A stretch of 64,000 nt of DNA from contig DAOQSN010000005.1 in the NCBI GenBank assembly GCA_035356615.1, forward strand, positions 1 through 64,000. The letters are read 5' to 3'. This DNA comes from JAKQDH01 sp029558835 (GTDB taxonomy: Bacteria; Planctomycetota; Phycisphaerae; UBA1845). Under the pieces are notes generated by a model. That model searched no databases. It was not told where the DNA came from and worked only from the letters and a program-made list of their open reading frames with translations. This document shows, piece by piece, positions 50,528 to 59,764 of this stretch; position 1 is the stretch's first letter, and every line of letters starts with the position of its first letter. Made by a program: the position numbers and the translations under genes.

Positions 50528-51235
50528 ATGAGACATCGTATACATCAACGCAAGCTGAACCGGACGTCGGAGCATCGGCTGGCCCTGCAGCGGAACCTGG
50601 CGCAGAGCCTGATTGAACATGGTCAGGTGCGGACGACGTTGCCAAAGGCCAAGAACCTGCGTCCCTTCGTGGAGAAACTGCTGACGCTGGCGGTACGCGT
50701 ACGGAAGGCCGCGGCCCGGCAGGACTCGGCCGGCAGCCTACGCGCCCGACGCCAGATTCATAAGCTGCTGGGCGAGCGGAGCCTCATTCCCAAGGAGCAC
50801 CGCGAGGACTACTGGGGGATGTCGGACGCGGCCCGCAACAAGGCGATGCGCATGCCGAGCGGCCGGCGGCATCGCACCGGTGAACCAAAGGGGAAGCTGG
50901 CATTCACGGCTGAATCGGTGACGCATCGGCTGGTAGAGACGGTGGCCGCGAAGCTGGAGGAGCGGCCCGGTGGATACACGCGCATCGTACGGCTCCCGGA
51001 CCGGCGTGTGGGTGACAATGCCCCGTTGGCGCTCGTGCAGTTGGTGGGGGAGGAAGAGGCGCCGAGCTCGCTGACGAAGCCGCTCCGGTCGGCCCGCAAG
51101 CGCCGGGCGGATGCCCGGTACAAACTGGCGGTGAAGTTGACCAAGGGCAAGAGCGTGAGGAGCGCCGCTCCGACCGCCAAGGAGGCCACCACGGAAGGCG
51201 GAACCGAGGGGCATACCGATACCCAGGACACCTAG
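50528..51235 (+). CDS. rplQ: 50S ribosomal protein L17 (enlarged)
   Basis: The 235-aa product begins with the L17 signature (MRHRIHQRKLNRTSEHRLAL, SLIEHGQVRTTLPKAKNLRP). It contains an internal insertion of about 45 residues (SLIPKEHREDYWGMSDAARN region) before the core resumes (YTRIVRLPDRRVGDNAPLAL), then a 60-residue Lys/Ala/Thr-rich tail. Bacterial L17 is usually 115-130 residues. It is the last gene of the cluster. Confidence 0.95.
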   Translation: MRHRIHQRKLNRTSEHRLALQRNLAQSLIEHGQVRTTLPKAKNLRPFVEKLLTLAVRVRKAAARQDSAGSLRARRQIHKLLGERSLIPKEHREDYWGMSDAARNKAMRMPSGRRHRTGEPKGKLAFTAESVTHRLVETVAAKLEERPGGYTRIVRLPDRRVGDNAPLALVQLVGEEEAPSSLTKPLRSARKRRADARYKLAVKLTKGKSVRSAAPTAKEATTEGGTEGHTDTQDT

Positions 51236-51332
51236 TCGACGTTCGTCTCGGCAGTAGAAGCCGGTACCACGGAGGCACTCGGAGACCGGGAGAGATCGGA
51301 GCCGGGCGGCCGCAGGACGGGGCGCCGTAGCC

Positions 51333-51373
51333 CCAGGTGCCGCCAAGGCCTCTGTCAGCGTGCCGGCACCTGG
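51333..51373 (+). terminator. Candidate end-of-cluster terminator
   Basis: CCAGGTGCCG and CGGCACCTGG form a perfect 10-bp stem with a 21-base loop about 100 bases after rplQ. No T-tract follows, so Rho-independent termination is uncertain, but the position suits the end of the ribosomal operon. Confidence 0.4.
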
Positions 51374-51431
51374 CTTCTGTCCGTCCTTCGGGCTTCCGTG
51401 GCTAGCCGTGATGGTACCCGAGTAACTGACG

Positions 51432-51863
51432 GTGAAGCGCGACGCGAAGTGCATCTTCTGCAAGATCGTGGCCGAGGAGATCCCGGCCGCGGTAGTGCTC
51501 GCGGACGAGTCTTTGGTTGCTTTTCTGGATATCGGGCCGCTCGCTGAGGGGCACCTCCTCATTGTGCCACGTGAGCATTGCGAGCGTCTGACCGACATGT
51601 CGGCGGAGATGTTGGCCAGCGTTGTGGGGAAGCTGCCGAAACTGGGGCGCTCGCTGCTGGCGGTGAGCGGGGCCGACGGGTTCAACCTGCTGGTCAATCA
51701 AGGCAAGGTGGCGGGGCAGGAGGTCCCGCACGTGCATTTGCATCTGATCCCCCGGAAGGCGGGCGATGGGCTGGGGTATCGCTGGCATCCGGGTTCCTAT
51801 CGTGACGATCGCGCGCGGCAGCTTACCGAGGCCTATCGGACCGCGCTCGCCAAGGACGCGTAA
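51432..51863 (+). CDS. HIT family nucleotide hydrolase
   Basis: The 143-aa protein has an N-terminal CIFCKIVAEEIPAAVVLADE segment and the histidine triad HVHLHLIPR, the active site of Hint-type nucleoside phosphoramidases and AMP-lysine hydrolases. Length and both motifs fit the Hint branch, although the first Cys pair lacks the other zinc ligands of some members. GTG 51432 is assumed as start. The physiological substrate is not known. It faces yjbQ convergently. Confidence 0.9.
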   Translation: MKRDAKCIFCKIVAEEIPAAVVLADESLVAFLDIGPLAEGHLLIVPREHCERLTDMSAEMLASVVGKLPKLGRSLLAVSGADGFNLLVNQGKVAGQEVPHVHLHLIPRKAGDGLGYRWHPGSYRDDRARQLTEAYRTALAKDA

Positions 51864-51915
51864 AAAAGCCGACATCACCGTGGATGCGCGGGCGGGAGGC
51901 AGGTCCTCCGGGCGG

Positions 51916-51936
51916 CCCGGGTTCTTTGGACCCGGG
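51916..51936. terminator. Hairpin between convergent HIT and yjbQ genes
   Basis: CCCGGGT and ACCCGGG form a 7-bp stem with loop TCTTTGG in the 276-base gap between convergent genes. It could serve as a bidirectional stop; no T-tract is present on either strand next to it. Confidence 0.3.
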
Positions 51937-52139
51937 GGGACTGCTGAGCACCGCGACGCGCCGGGGGCGCCGCCTGGGGGAACCTGCGGAGCGCGAATGC
52001 GGACGGCGGAATGAAAGATGCAGAAGGGCGCCGCGCATGCCCGCTGCTTTCTGCATGTTGTCTTCATCATTCTGCATTCCACTCGGGTGGCCCGGGTCCC
52101 GTCGAGTTGGGGACTGCATCGACGTGCCACGATTTGGCA

Positions 52140-52562
52140 CTACTCACCGATCAACTGCACCACGACGCGGCGGGTGCGCGGGCGGGTGTCGAAGTCGATG
52201 AGCACGATCTGTTGCCAAGTGCCCAGGGTGAGGCGCTTGTCGACGAAGGGGATGGTCAGGCTGGGGCCCATCAGGGACGCCCGGACGTGGGCGTGGCCGT
52301 TGTCGTCGTGCCAGGTCTGCTCGTGCAGGTAGGTGCCGTGCTGGGGAGCGATGGTCTCGAAGGCGGCGCGCAGGTCATAGGTGGCCAGGCCGGGCTCGAA
52401 CTCGGTGGTCGTCAGGCCCGCGGTGGAACCGATGACAAAGGCCGTGGCAATGCCGGCGCTGAAGCGACCGGCCTCGACGCAGCGGGCGACGTTCGCGGTG
52501 ATATCTACCACGTGATTGTTGCCCTGGGTGGGGACCTGCAGTTCGTGGGTTTCGACGGGCAT
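52140..52562 (-). CDS. yjbQ: YjbQ/UPF0047 family protein
   Basis: The 140-aa protein has the family signatures VIGSTAGLTTTEFEPGL, WHDDNGHAHVRASLMGPS with its clustered His residues, and LGTWQQIVLIDFDTRPRTR. Family members have been reported to show thiamine phosphate synthase side activity, but the physiological role is uncertain. It is cytoplasmic by absence of a signal. It diverges from aroC. Confidence 0.93.
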   Translation of the reverse strand: MPVETHELQVPTQGNNHVVDITANVARCVEAGRFSAGIATAFVIGSTAGLTTTEFEPGLATYDLRAAFETIAPQHGTYLHEQTWHDDNGHAHVRASLMGPSLTIPFVDKRLTLGTWQQIVLIDFDTRPRTRRVVVQLIGE

Positions 52563-52614
52563 ACGGTGAGTCTAGCCGGCGTGCGGAGGGGCGGGAAGGG
52601 GCGACGATCGACGG

Positions 52615-52644
52615 TTGCAGGGCAGCGTCCGTTTGTGCGATACT
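52615..52644 (+). promoter_or_regulatory. Weak candidate promoter of aroC
   Basis: TTGCAG (52615-52620) and GATACT (52639-52644) are separated by 18 bases, about 170 bases before the aroC start. Confidence 0.3.
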
Positions 52645-52816
52645 GGATGTGGGCGTGTCGCGGAGTGAACGGGTGGGTGCGAAGACGTGCTCCCGGCGGT
52701 GGGATTCGGCTGCTCCCTGACGGTGGCGGTTCGGATCGCCGGCGCCGAAACGGGCTCGATGGTTTCCGTGGCGACCGGGTGGGGTGTGGGCCGAGGCGGC
52801 GGGTCGGTGGAATACG

Positions 52817-53986
52817 ATGTCGGAATTGGACTATCGCACGGCGGGTGAGTCGCACGGGCCGGCCCTGACGGTCCTCGTGGAGGGTATGCCGGCCGGCGTG
52901 GAGGTAGACGTAGCCTTCATCAACGCCGAGCTGGCGCGCCGGCAGGGGGGCTACGGGCGGTCCGGCAGAATGCGCATCGAGACCGACGCGGCGGAGGTGC
53001 GCGCCGGCGTGCGGCACGGGCTGACAACCGGCGGGCCGATTGTGCTGAGCATTGCGAACCGCGACCACCGGCTGGAGACGGCACCACCGATTCACCGACC
53101 TCGACCCGGACATGCCGATCTGGCGGGGAGTCTGAAATGGCTGACGGTGGATTGCCGCAACACGCTCGAACGGGCGTCGGCGCGGGAGACGGCCGCGCGG
53201 GTGTTGGCCGGGGCGCTGGCGACGTGCCTGCTGCGCGGGTTTGGGATCGAGGCAGTCGGGTATGTGCGGCAGATCGGGGCGGTAGAGGCGTCGATCCCTG
53301 ACGGAGCGCGGCCCGGGGAGCTGCGGGCTCTGCGTGACGGTAACGACGTGTATTGCCCGGATGCGGTGGCGGCCGGGCGGATGGTGGAGGCAATCCGGCA
53401 GGCGACGAAGAATAAGGATACGTTGGGGGGCGTGGTCGAGGTTGTGGTGTGGGGTCAACCACCGGGGCTGGGGAGTTGCGCCCGGTGGCAGGACAAGCTG
53501 GACGGCCGGCTGATGCAGGCCGTGGGATCGGTGCAGGCCATCAAGGGGGTCGAGATCGGGCTGGGCTTCGGCTGCGCGCGGCTGCCGGGCAGCGCCGTGC
53601 ACGACGAGATTGACTACGACGCGGGGCAACGCGGGACGGCGAACTTCGGCTTCGTACGGCGGTCGAACCGCGCCGGCGGGCTGGAGGGCGGCATGACCAA
53701 CGGCATGCCGGTGGTGGTGCGGGCGGCTATGAAGCCGATCAGCACGCTGCTGCGCGGTCTGGACAGCGTGAATCTGGTGACCAGGCAAGCGGAACGGTCG
53801 GATTACGAGCGTAGCGACATCTGCGCGGTGCCGGCGGCCAGCGTGGTGTGTCAGAACGTGGTGGCGTTTGAGATGGCGCGGGCCTTCCTGGCGAAGCTTG
53901 GCTCTGACACGCTGGGCGAGGTAGGGGGGGCATATGATCGGTATGTGGAGGCGGCCAGGAATCTGGGTGGGGAGGCGGCGAAGTAG
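52817..53986 (+). CDS. aroC: Chorismate synthase
   Basis: The 389-aa flavoenzyme converts EPSP to chorismate, the last common step of aromatic amino acid synthesis. It contains TAGESHGPAL near residue 8, RRQGGYGRSGRMRIETD, GLEGGMTNGMPVVVRAAMKP and the third signature around RSDICAVPAASVVCQNV. ATG 52817 has GGTGGA upstream. The length fits the long FMN-dependent bacterial form. The other shikimate genes are not nearby. Confidence 0.97.
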   Translation: MSELDYRTAGESHGPALTVLVEGMPAGVEVDVAFINAELARRQGGYGRSGRMRIETDAAEVRAGVRHGLTTGGPIVLSIANRDHRLETAPPIHRPRPGHADLAGSLKWLTVDCRNTLERASARETAARVLAGALATCLLRGFGIEAVGYVRQIGAVEASIPDGARPGELRALRDGNDVYCPDAVAAGRMVEAIRQATKNKDTLGGVVEVVVWGQPPGLGSCARWQDKLDGRLMQAVGSVQAIKGVEIGLGFGCARLPGSAVHDEIDYDAGQRGTANFGFVRRSNRAGGLEGGMTNGMPVVVRAAMKPISTLLRGLDSVNLVTRQAERSDYERSDICAVPAASVVCQNVVAFEMARAFLAKLGSDTLGEVGGAYDRYVEAARNLGGEAAK

Positions 53987-54064
53987 GGCTGGGCAGGCGA
54001 CTTCGGCAGCCGGCCGGGACAACTCCGGGGGGTGTTGCGCGGCCCAAGATTCTGCCTCACCCCA

Positions 54065-54089
54065 CCCTCTCCCCTTGGGGGGAGGGGGG
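54065..54089. repeat. CCCTCTCCCC palindrome
   Basis: CCCTCTCCCC and GGGGGGAGGGG form an imperfect stem around a TT loop between aroC and tRNA-Leu. It belongs to the same family as the palindromes near 6.2 and 10.95 kb and may terminate aroC transcription. Confidence 0.5.
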
Positions 54090-54135
54090 TGCGAGCGTGG
54101 CGTTGTTTGCAGCGCGTGCGTAGCGCCGCGATAGG

Positions 54136-54219
54136 GCGGTTGTGGCGGAACTGGCAGACGCGCCAGACTTAGGATCTGGTGCCCGAAAGGGCGTGGAGGT
54201 TCGAATCCTCTCAACCGCA
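54136..54219 (+). tRNA. tRNA-Leu (TAG anticodon)
   Basis: The 84-base class II tRNA has acceptor GCGGTTG/CAACCGC, anticodon loop CTTAGGA (anticodon TAG, reading CUA and other CUN codons), a variable arm (TGCCCGAAAGGGCG) and T arm GGAGG-TTCGAAT-CCTCT. Discriminator A is present and CCA is not encoded. Confidence 0.95.
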
Positions 54220-54239
54220 TGAGGAAGCGCGTCGACAGG

Positions 54240-55454
54240 TTACGGGGTCCGCTCGTCCCCACAGCGGATGCCGGGGGCGGTGGGGAGCGAGGGACTCTGC
54301 CCCTCCTGCCTGGTTGTCTCGTAGCCCAGCAGTGCGAAGCGGTCGCCGACGGTCACCGTCATCGGGAGGCGTTGACCGTCGCGCTGAACGAGCAGGGCAA
54401 CGGTGGTGCCGACGGGCGTGAGGCTGACGAGGCGGACGAGGTGGTCGCCGTTCTCGACGGGGGTACCGTTGAACTCGAGGACGACGTCGTTGCGGCGGAG
54501 GTCGGCGGCGGCGGCCGGGGTGCCCTCGTCCACGCGTCGAATGCGTGCCCCCCGGGCAGCGTGGAGCCGGGCGACCATCGGGGACTCCGGGACGGCGTTG
54601 TCGGAGACGGCCACGCCGAGGTAGCCGTAACGCATCGGTTTGCCGGCGCTGAGGGTGTCGATGATCTGCCGCGTATAGGCGTCGATGGGGATGGCGAAGC
54701 CGACGCCCTGGTTGACGCCGTTGGCGCTTTCGATGGCGGTCGTGATGCCGATGACCTCGCCGTCGAGGTTGAGGAGCGGCCCGCCGCTCGTGCCGGGGTT
54801 AATGGCGGCGGAAGTCTCGATGAGGTTGTCGTAGTACTCGAGGCCGCGGTGGGCGGCCAGCCGGTCGGTGAGCTTGCGACCGACGGCGCTGACCACGCCG
54901 AACGTGACGGAAGCTTTGCCGTCGTTGGCGGCGAGGCCGAAAGGGTTGCCAAAGGCGAACGCCCATTGGTTGACCTTGACCCGCTCGGCCGAGCCCCAGC
55001 GCACGGCCGGCAGATGTTCGGCATCGATGCGCAGAACGGCCAGATCACTGCGGATGTCGGCCTGGCGCAACGTTGCCGGATACTCCCGACCCGTGGCCAG
55101 CACCACGACAACGTGGTCAGCGTCCTCCAGGACGTGGCGATTGGTGAGGATGAGGCCGTCCGGGCTGATGATGAACCCGCTGCCGTCGCTGAGCACACGG
55201 GTGAGCAGAGTCAAGGAATCGGGTTTGGCACCGGTCGGCAGCGTATAGGTGCGGACGGCAACGACGCTGGGGCGCACCTGCTCGGCGAGGCGGACGAAGG
55301 CGCTCTCCAGGGCGCGCAGGTTGCCGATGTCGTACGACTCAGTTTGGGGCGGTTGTGCACTGACCAGTGGTAAGCCGATTGCCCAGACCAGCGGCAGCGA
55401 CCAGCGGTGTTGCCGGTGATCGTCGAACCGCACACCCCGCGCGGCGTGGTTCAT
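54240..55454 (-). CDS. HtrA/DegP-type serine protease with PDZ domain
   Basis: The 404-aa product has an N-terminal signal-like segment (hydrophobic to LVSAQP at about residue 35). The trypsin-like domain has His107 in TNRHVLED, Asp137 in SDLAVLRID and Ser223 in INPGTSGGPL, where GTSGGP replaces the commoner GNSGGP. One PDZ domain follows (about 275-370). It likely acts in periplasmic protein quality control as a DegS/DegP-like enzyme; with a single PDZ it is nearer DegS in layout. It ends 20 bases from tRNA-Leu, convergently. Confidence 0.93.
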   Translation of the reverse strand: MNHAARGVRFDDHRQHRWSLPLVWAIGLPLVSAQPPQTESYDIGNLRALESAFVRLAEQVRPSVVAVRTYTLPTGAKPDSLTLLTRVLSDGSGFIISPDGLILTNRHVLEDADHVVVVLATGREYPATLRQADIRSDLAVLRIDAEHLPAVRWGSAERVKVNQWAFAFGNPFGLAANDGKASVTFGVVSAVGRKLTDRLAAHRGLEYYDNLIETSAAINPGTSGGPLLNLDGEVIGITTAIESANGVNQGVGFAIPIDAYTRQIIDTLSAGKPMRYGYLGVAVSDNAVPESPMVARLHAARGARIRRVDEGTPAAAADLRRNDVVLEFNGTPVENGDHLVRLVSLTPVGTTVALLVQRDGQRLPMTVTVGDRFALLGYETTRQEGQSPSLPTAPGIRCGDERTP

Positions 55455-55529
55455 CAGACGTCCCCCGCGTGTTTCAGAGCGCCGACACGGGTCCCGGTTC
55501 GGGAGCCGCCGGCCGAGGCGGACAGAGGA

Positions 55530-55557
55530 ATTATGCTATATCATAGGCCCGCGGCAA
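55530..55557 (-). promoter_or_regulatory. Candidate promoter of the HtrA gene
   Basis: On the minus strand TTGCCG (55557-55552) and CATAAT (55535-55530) are separated by 16 bases, about 80 bases upstream of the HtrA start. The AT-rich patch in otherwise GC-rich DNA supports it. Confidence 0.4.
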
Positions 55558-55625
55558 GGGTAGTCCGAGGCGAATCGGGAATGGCGACCGGCTGTTGGTC
55601 GGCGGGGTGACCGCGAGGGTCCGCA

Positions 55626-57539
55626 GTGGAAGACGGGGTCTTTGCCAAGCTGGAGTTTGCGCGGGTCCGGGAGGCGCTGGCGGGGCACTGCGCGTCGGCG
55701 CTGGGCAAGCGGCTGGCGGAGACGCTGGAGCCGTCCACGAAGGTCGCCCGGGTGCGCGAATGGCTGGACCAGGTTCGGGAGCTGCTCGCGGTGGCGGAAG
55801 ACTACGGGTTGCCGCCGATGGGGGGGGTGTACGACGTCCGGGCCGACATCCGGGCCACGGGTAAGCCCCAGCCGCTGGAGGCGGAGACGCTGGCCAGAGT
55901 GGCGGAGACGCTGGACGCCACGGCCAACGTGCGGGCCTGGCTGGCGTTGGTGGGCGAGAAGGCCCCGTCGCTGGCGCGTCTGGGGGAGCGGATCGGCGAC
56001 TTCGCCGAACTGGCGGCGGGGATTAACGAGTCGATCGACCCGCGGGGCAAGGTGCGGGACTCGGCGAGCGTGAAGCTGATGTCGGTGCGGCAGGCGATCA
56101 CGCGGGCCCGGGCGCAGATTCGCGTGGTGTTCGATCGCATCCTCGGTCGGAGCAGCTACACGAAGCTGCTCCAGTACGCGGGCGCGACCTTCCATGAGGA
56201 CCGGACGGTGCTGCCGCTGAAGGCGGAGTACCGCGGGCGGATTCCCGGCATCGTGCACCGAGTGTCGGATTCGGGGGCGACGCTGTTTGTCGAGCCGGCG
56301 GAATCGGTGGAGCTGAACAACACCGTCGTGCAGCTTCGGGAGGCGGAGCAGAAGGAGATTACCCGTATCCTGCGGGAGCTGACCCAGCGGCTCCAGGGGC
56401 GGGCACCGGAGATCCTGGACGCACTGCGGGCGCTGGCGGTGCTGGACCTGGTGGCCGGCAAGTGTCGGTACGCGAAGAAGCGGCGGTGCGTGTGTTCGGA
56501 GATTGACGAGGAAGGCGTGCTGCGACTCTATGAGGCACGGCACCCGGTGCTGCTGGAGCTGTTCGACGAGCAGGCGGAGGCCGCTGGGCCGGCGCGGAAA
56601 GTGGTTCCCATCGACGTGCGGCTGGGCGAGGATTTCGACATCCTGGTGGTGACGGGCCCGAACACCGGTGGGAAGACGGTGGCGATCAAGACGATCGGGT
56701 TGCTCGCGCTGATGGCCCAGGCGGGCATTCCGATCCCGGCGGGGGCGGGGTCGCGCGTGCCCGTGTATCGGCACGTCTTCGTGGACGTGGGGGATGAGCA
56801 GAGCTTGCAGCAGTCGCTCAGTACGTTCAGCTCGCACCTCTCGAACGTGCTGCACATGCTGAAGCACGCGTCCCCGCGCAGCCTGGTGCTCATCGACGAA
56901 CTCGGGGCGGGTACGGACCCCGACGAGGGTGCGGCCATCGGCAGCGCCGTCGTGGAGGAGTTGCTGAGGCTGAAGGCGAAGGCGGTCGTGACGACGCACC
57001 TGTCGGAGTTGAAAGCGCTGGCGTTCACGCTGCCCCGTGTGGACAACGGGGCGGTGGAGTTCGACGTGGAGTCGCTGCAGCCGACGTACCATCTGCGTCT
57101 GGGGGAGCCGGGCAACAGCAACGCTCTGGTGATTGCGGAGCGTCTGGGGATGGCGGCACGTCTGGTGGGGAGGGCCCGGACCCACCTGGCGGGGCGTCAC
57201 CGCATGCTGCAGGAGGCGATCGACGGGACGCTCGAGTCGCGCCGGCGGGCGGAGGCGGCCCGGCGGGCGGCGCGGGACGCCGAAGTGGCGGCGGAGCGGC
57301 GGAGCGTCGAGGCGGAGCAGGAGCGCGAGGACCTCGAGCGCGCTAAGGCGGAGTTCGCCCGCTGGACGAAGTGGATCCACGATCTGGCGCCGGGGGACTC
57401 GGTATACCTCAAGTCAATGCGCTGCCCCGCGCGCGTGGTGAGAATGCAGTTGCAGCGGCAGACTGCTCTGGTGTTCACCGGGACCCTCGACGTGGAAGTG
57501 CCATTGCGCGACCTGCAGACACCCGGGGGGGACGCCTAG
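55626..57539 (+). CDS. mutS2: MutS2-like ATPase lacking the Smr domain
   Basis: The 637-aa product starts at GTG 55626. It has the MutS2 N-terminal helical core and lever (residues 1-300), then the ATPase with Walker A GPNTGGKT (344-351), the SLQQSLSTFSSHLSNVL signature and Walker B LVLIDELGAGTDPDEGAA. A coiled coil and the small KOW-like domain (LAPGDSVYLKSMRCPARVVR) follow. MutS2 normally continues into a C-terminal Smr nuclease domain, giving about 780 residues. Here the frame ends right after the KOW-like part, and no Smr sequence follows. MutS2 acts in recombination suppression and rescue of collided ribosomes; without Smr, mRNA or DNA cleavage would be lost or supplied in trans. Confidence 0.92.
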   Translation: MEDGVFAKLEFARVREALAGHCASALGKRLAETLEPSTKVARVREWLDQVRELLAVAEDYGLPPMGGVYDVRADIRATGKPQPLEAETLARVAETLDATANVRAWLALVGEKAPSLARLGERIGDFAELAAGINESIDPRGKVRDSASVKLMSVRQAITRARAQIRVVFDRILGRSSYTKLLQYAGATFHEDRTVLPLKAEYRGRIPGIVHRVSDSGATLFVEPAESVELNNTVVQLREAEQKEITRILRELTQRLQGRAPEILDALRALAVLDLVAGKCRYAKKRRCVCSEIDEEGVLRLYEARHPVLLELFDEQAEAAGPARKVVPIDVRLGEDFDILVVTGPNTGGKTVAIKTIGLLALMAQAGIPIPAGAGSRVPVYRHVFVDVGDEQSLQQSLSTFSSHLSNVLHMLKHASPRSLVLIDELGAGTDPDEGAAIGSAVVEELLRLKAKAVVTTHLSELKALAFTLPRVDNGAVEFDVESLQPTYHLRLGEPGNSNALVIAERLGMAARLVGRARTHLAGRHRMLQEAIDGTLESRRRAEAARRAARDAEVAAERRSVEAEQEREDLERAKAEFARWTKWIHDLAPGDSVYLKSMRCPARVVRMQLQRQTALVFTGTLDVEVPLRDLQTPGGDA

Positions 57540-57540
57540 C

Positions 57541-57638
57541 AGCGTGTCGAAGAACGCCTCGTCAGGACTGGTATCCTCGACAATCCGTGCGTCAGGGGCG
57601 TTCTACGTCGGCCGCAGGGGGCCGACGCTACTCCTTCA
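57541..57638 (+). repeat. About 95-bp dispersed repeat, copy B
   Basis: The segment starts AGCGTGTCGAAGAACGCC directly after the mutS2 stop codon and ends in the palindromic core at 57602-57638, which matches 6347-6383 inverted. The remainder of the 444-base gap to the FapA-like gene has no gene. Confidence 0.75.
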
Positions 57639-57983
57639 ACTGACGCCCGAACGAGCGTGCGCGGTCGCCCGCCCGTTCGGGTATGGCAGCGCCGTGCGGG
57701 CTGCCCCTGACGCTCGGCGTCGAGGGGGCAAGCCCACGGCTCGATAACGACAGCTCGATGGCAGCGGCGGGGGGTTTATCGGGCGTGAGCCGACCGGGCG
57801 CGGCGTTTCGGTGGGGGCCGGCGGCAGGAGGCGGAGTTTGTATAGTGCGTCTGCGCCTTGCCCGATATATCCGATAGGGACAGGGGCTGTTAAGACAGGC
57901 CCAGGGCGCCGGGCGGCACGCATGGTGATGCCGCGAGCGCCGGCACCTCGTCGGCCGTCCGTCCGGCTCGCGGGAACAGTTCG

Positions 57984-59555
57984 ATGGCGGCAAAGACCGA
58001 CACCGAGGCCAAGCGCATGAGCGTCGTCGTGGCGTCGGATCGCCTGAGCGCGACCGTCCAGCCTTCCGCTACGGCGGGCACCGGGCCGCTGACGCCGGAG
58101 GAGGTCCTCGAGGCGCTGAAGGCGCAGCGGGTGCTGGTCGACGAGAAGGTGCAGGCCCGGGTAGCGGCCTTTCTCGAACAAGTGAAGCTGGCCCAGGATT
58201 CCGGTCAACGCCCGGAGCCCTTCGTCGTGGTACGGGGACTGGCGCCGCAGGAGGGCAAGGACGAGAAGTTCATCTGGGACCCGTCTTTCGATAAGACGGC
58301 CGACGACTGGCAGGGCGACGCGCCGATCAACTACTACTCGTTCAACTCGATCATCACGGTGGAAGCGGGGACCGTGATTGGCTCCCTGGAGCCGCTGGTT
58401 CCGGCACGCAACGGGCTGGACGTGCTGGGGGAGGTGATCCGGCCCAAGACGCAGCCGCGGGCGGTCCAGTTGCATGACACGGTGGGCAAGTCGCCCGACG
58501 ATCCGACGAAGGTCGTGGCCAAGGTGGCCGGACGGGTCATTTACAAGGACATGCGCCTGTCGATTGAGGAGGTGCTCGTCGTTGCCGGCGACGTGGATTT
58601 CTCCTGCGGCAACATCGATTCGCACATTGACGTCAGCATCAAGGGCATGGTGTGCGACCGGTTCAAGGTGAAATCGACGAAGTCCGTGGCGGTGGGCGGG
58701 GCGATCGAAGCGGCGACGGTGGGGGCGGGGGCCGAGGTCGTGGTGCGAGGAGGTATCCTGGCGCGGAACCAAGGCCGGGTGGAAGCGGGGACGGACATCG
58801 TGGCGAAGTTCGCCAACGAAGCCCGTTTGCATGCCGGCGGGGACATCAAGGTTACCAAGGAGTTGATCAACTGCCGGGCCCGGGCGGAGCGCAAGGTGGT
58901 GGCGGAGCACGCCGCGATCATCGGCGGGTACATCTACGGCAAGGAGGGCGTAGACGTCGGGACGCTGGGCAGCGACGCGCACGTGGCGACGCGGATCGTG
59001 GTGGGCGTGCACCCTGCCGTGCTCAAGGAAATGGATGATCTGGACGGGAAAGTCAAGCCGGCCCGCGATGCGATTGCGAAGATTCGGGAGTCCGTGAAGC
59101 CGTTGCTGGAGAACATGCGCCGCTTGACACCGGCGCAGCGCGAGCAGGCGACGGAGCTGCTGTTCCGGGCCGATGAGGCCGAGGCGAACATCGTGGAGGC
59201 CGAGAAGCGGCGTCAGGAACTGCTTAAGGAAGGTCAAACGCAGACCAACCCGCGGGTCCGCGTGATGAAGATGCTCTACCCCGGAGTCCGCATCAGCTTC
59301 GGACGGCGTGCAACGGCGCCGGACAAGCCCATGAAGGGGCCGATCTCGATCGAGCAGCGCAAGATCGAAAACGCAACTGAGATTGTGGCCGTCAACCAGC
59401 TTACCGGTTCCGTGCAGGTCTTGCAGGGCATCCAGCTCAGCTTGAGCGAGCTGGTGCCGGGGTTCGTCGAGACGGAGGACCAGCCAACCCAACCGCCGGC
59501 AGCCACTCCCGACTCCAAGCCCAAGGCGCCGCCGGCCGGGCGGTCGAAGAAGTAG
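57984..59555 (+). CDS. FapA/DUF342 family protein
   Basis: The 523-aa product contains the FapA (DUF342) domain from about residue 110. It shows long runs of beta-helix-like repeats with Gly turns (VSIKGMVCDRFKVKSTKSVA, GGAIEAATVGAGAEVVVRGG, AIIGGYIYGKEGVDVGTLGS). A coiled-coil segment (about 350-420) and a final strand region follow. The N-terminal 90 residues and the Pro-rich tail are variable. FapA-like proteins in Vibrio influence flagellar localisation, but the family is broad and usually of unknown role. No flagellar genes are nearby. Cytoplasmic by lack of a signal. Confidence 0.85.
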   Translation: MAAKTDTEAKRMSVVVASDRLSATVQPSATAGTGPLTPEEVLEALKAQRVLVDEKVQARVAAFLEQVKLAQDSGQRPEPFVVVRGLAPQEGKDEKFIWDPSFDKTADDWQGDAPINYYSFNSIITVEAGTVIGSLEPLVPARNGLDVLGEVIRPKTQPRAVQLHDTVGKSPDDPTKVVAKVAGRVIYKDMRLSIEEVLVVAGDVDFSCGNIDSHIDVSIKGMVCDRFKVKSTKSVAVGGAIEAATVGAGAEVVVRGGILARNQGRVEAGTDIVAKFANEARLHAGGDIKVTKELINCRARAERKVVAEHAAIIGGYIYGKEGVDVGTLGSDAHVATRIVVGVHPAVLKEMDDLDGKVKPARDAIAKIRESVKPLLENMRRLTPAQREQATELLFRADEAEANIVEAEKRRQELLKEGQTQTNPRVRVMKMLYPGVRISFGRRATAPDKPMKGPISIEQRKIENATEIVAVNQLTGSVQVLQGIQLSLSELVPGFVETEDQPTQPPAATPDSKPKAPPAGRSKK

Positions 59556-59764
59556 CGTCGGAGCGAGGGGAGAAGGGCGCGGTCGTCCGTCACCGACACT
59601 CTTCCGCCCATCCCGCAACCCATCCGCATCATCTTCGACGCCGCGTGCCAACCCCAGCGGGGCGTGCTTGACCCCTCGCCGGCCTGCGGTTACCACACCT
59701 CCTGCGGACGGAGCGCGATGACACGGAAGCACCCACGAGGGCGCTGAGTTCGGGGTGTGCGGGC

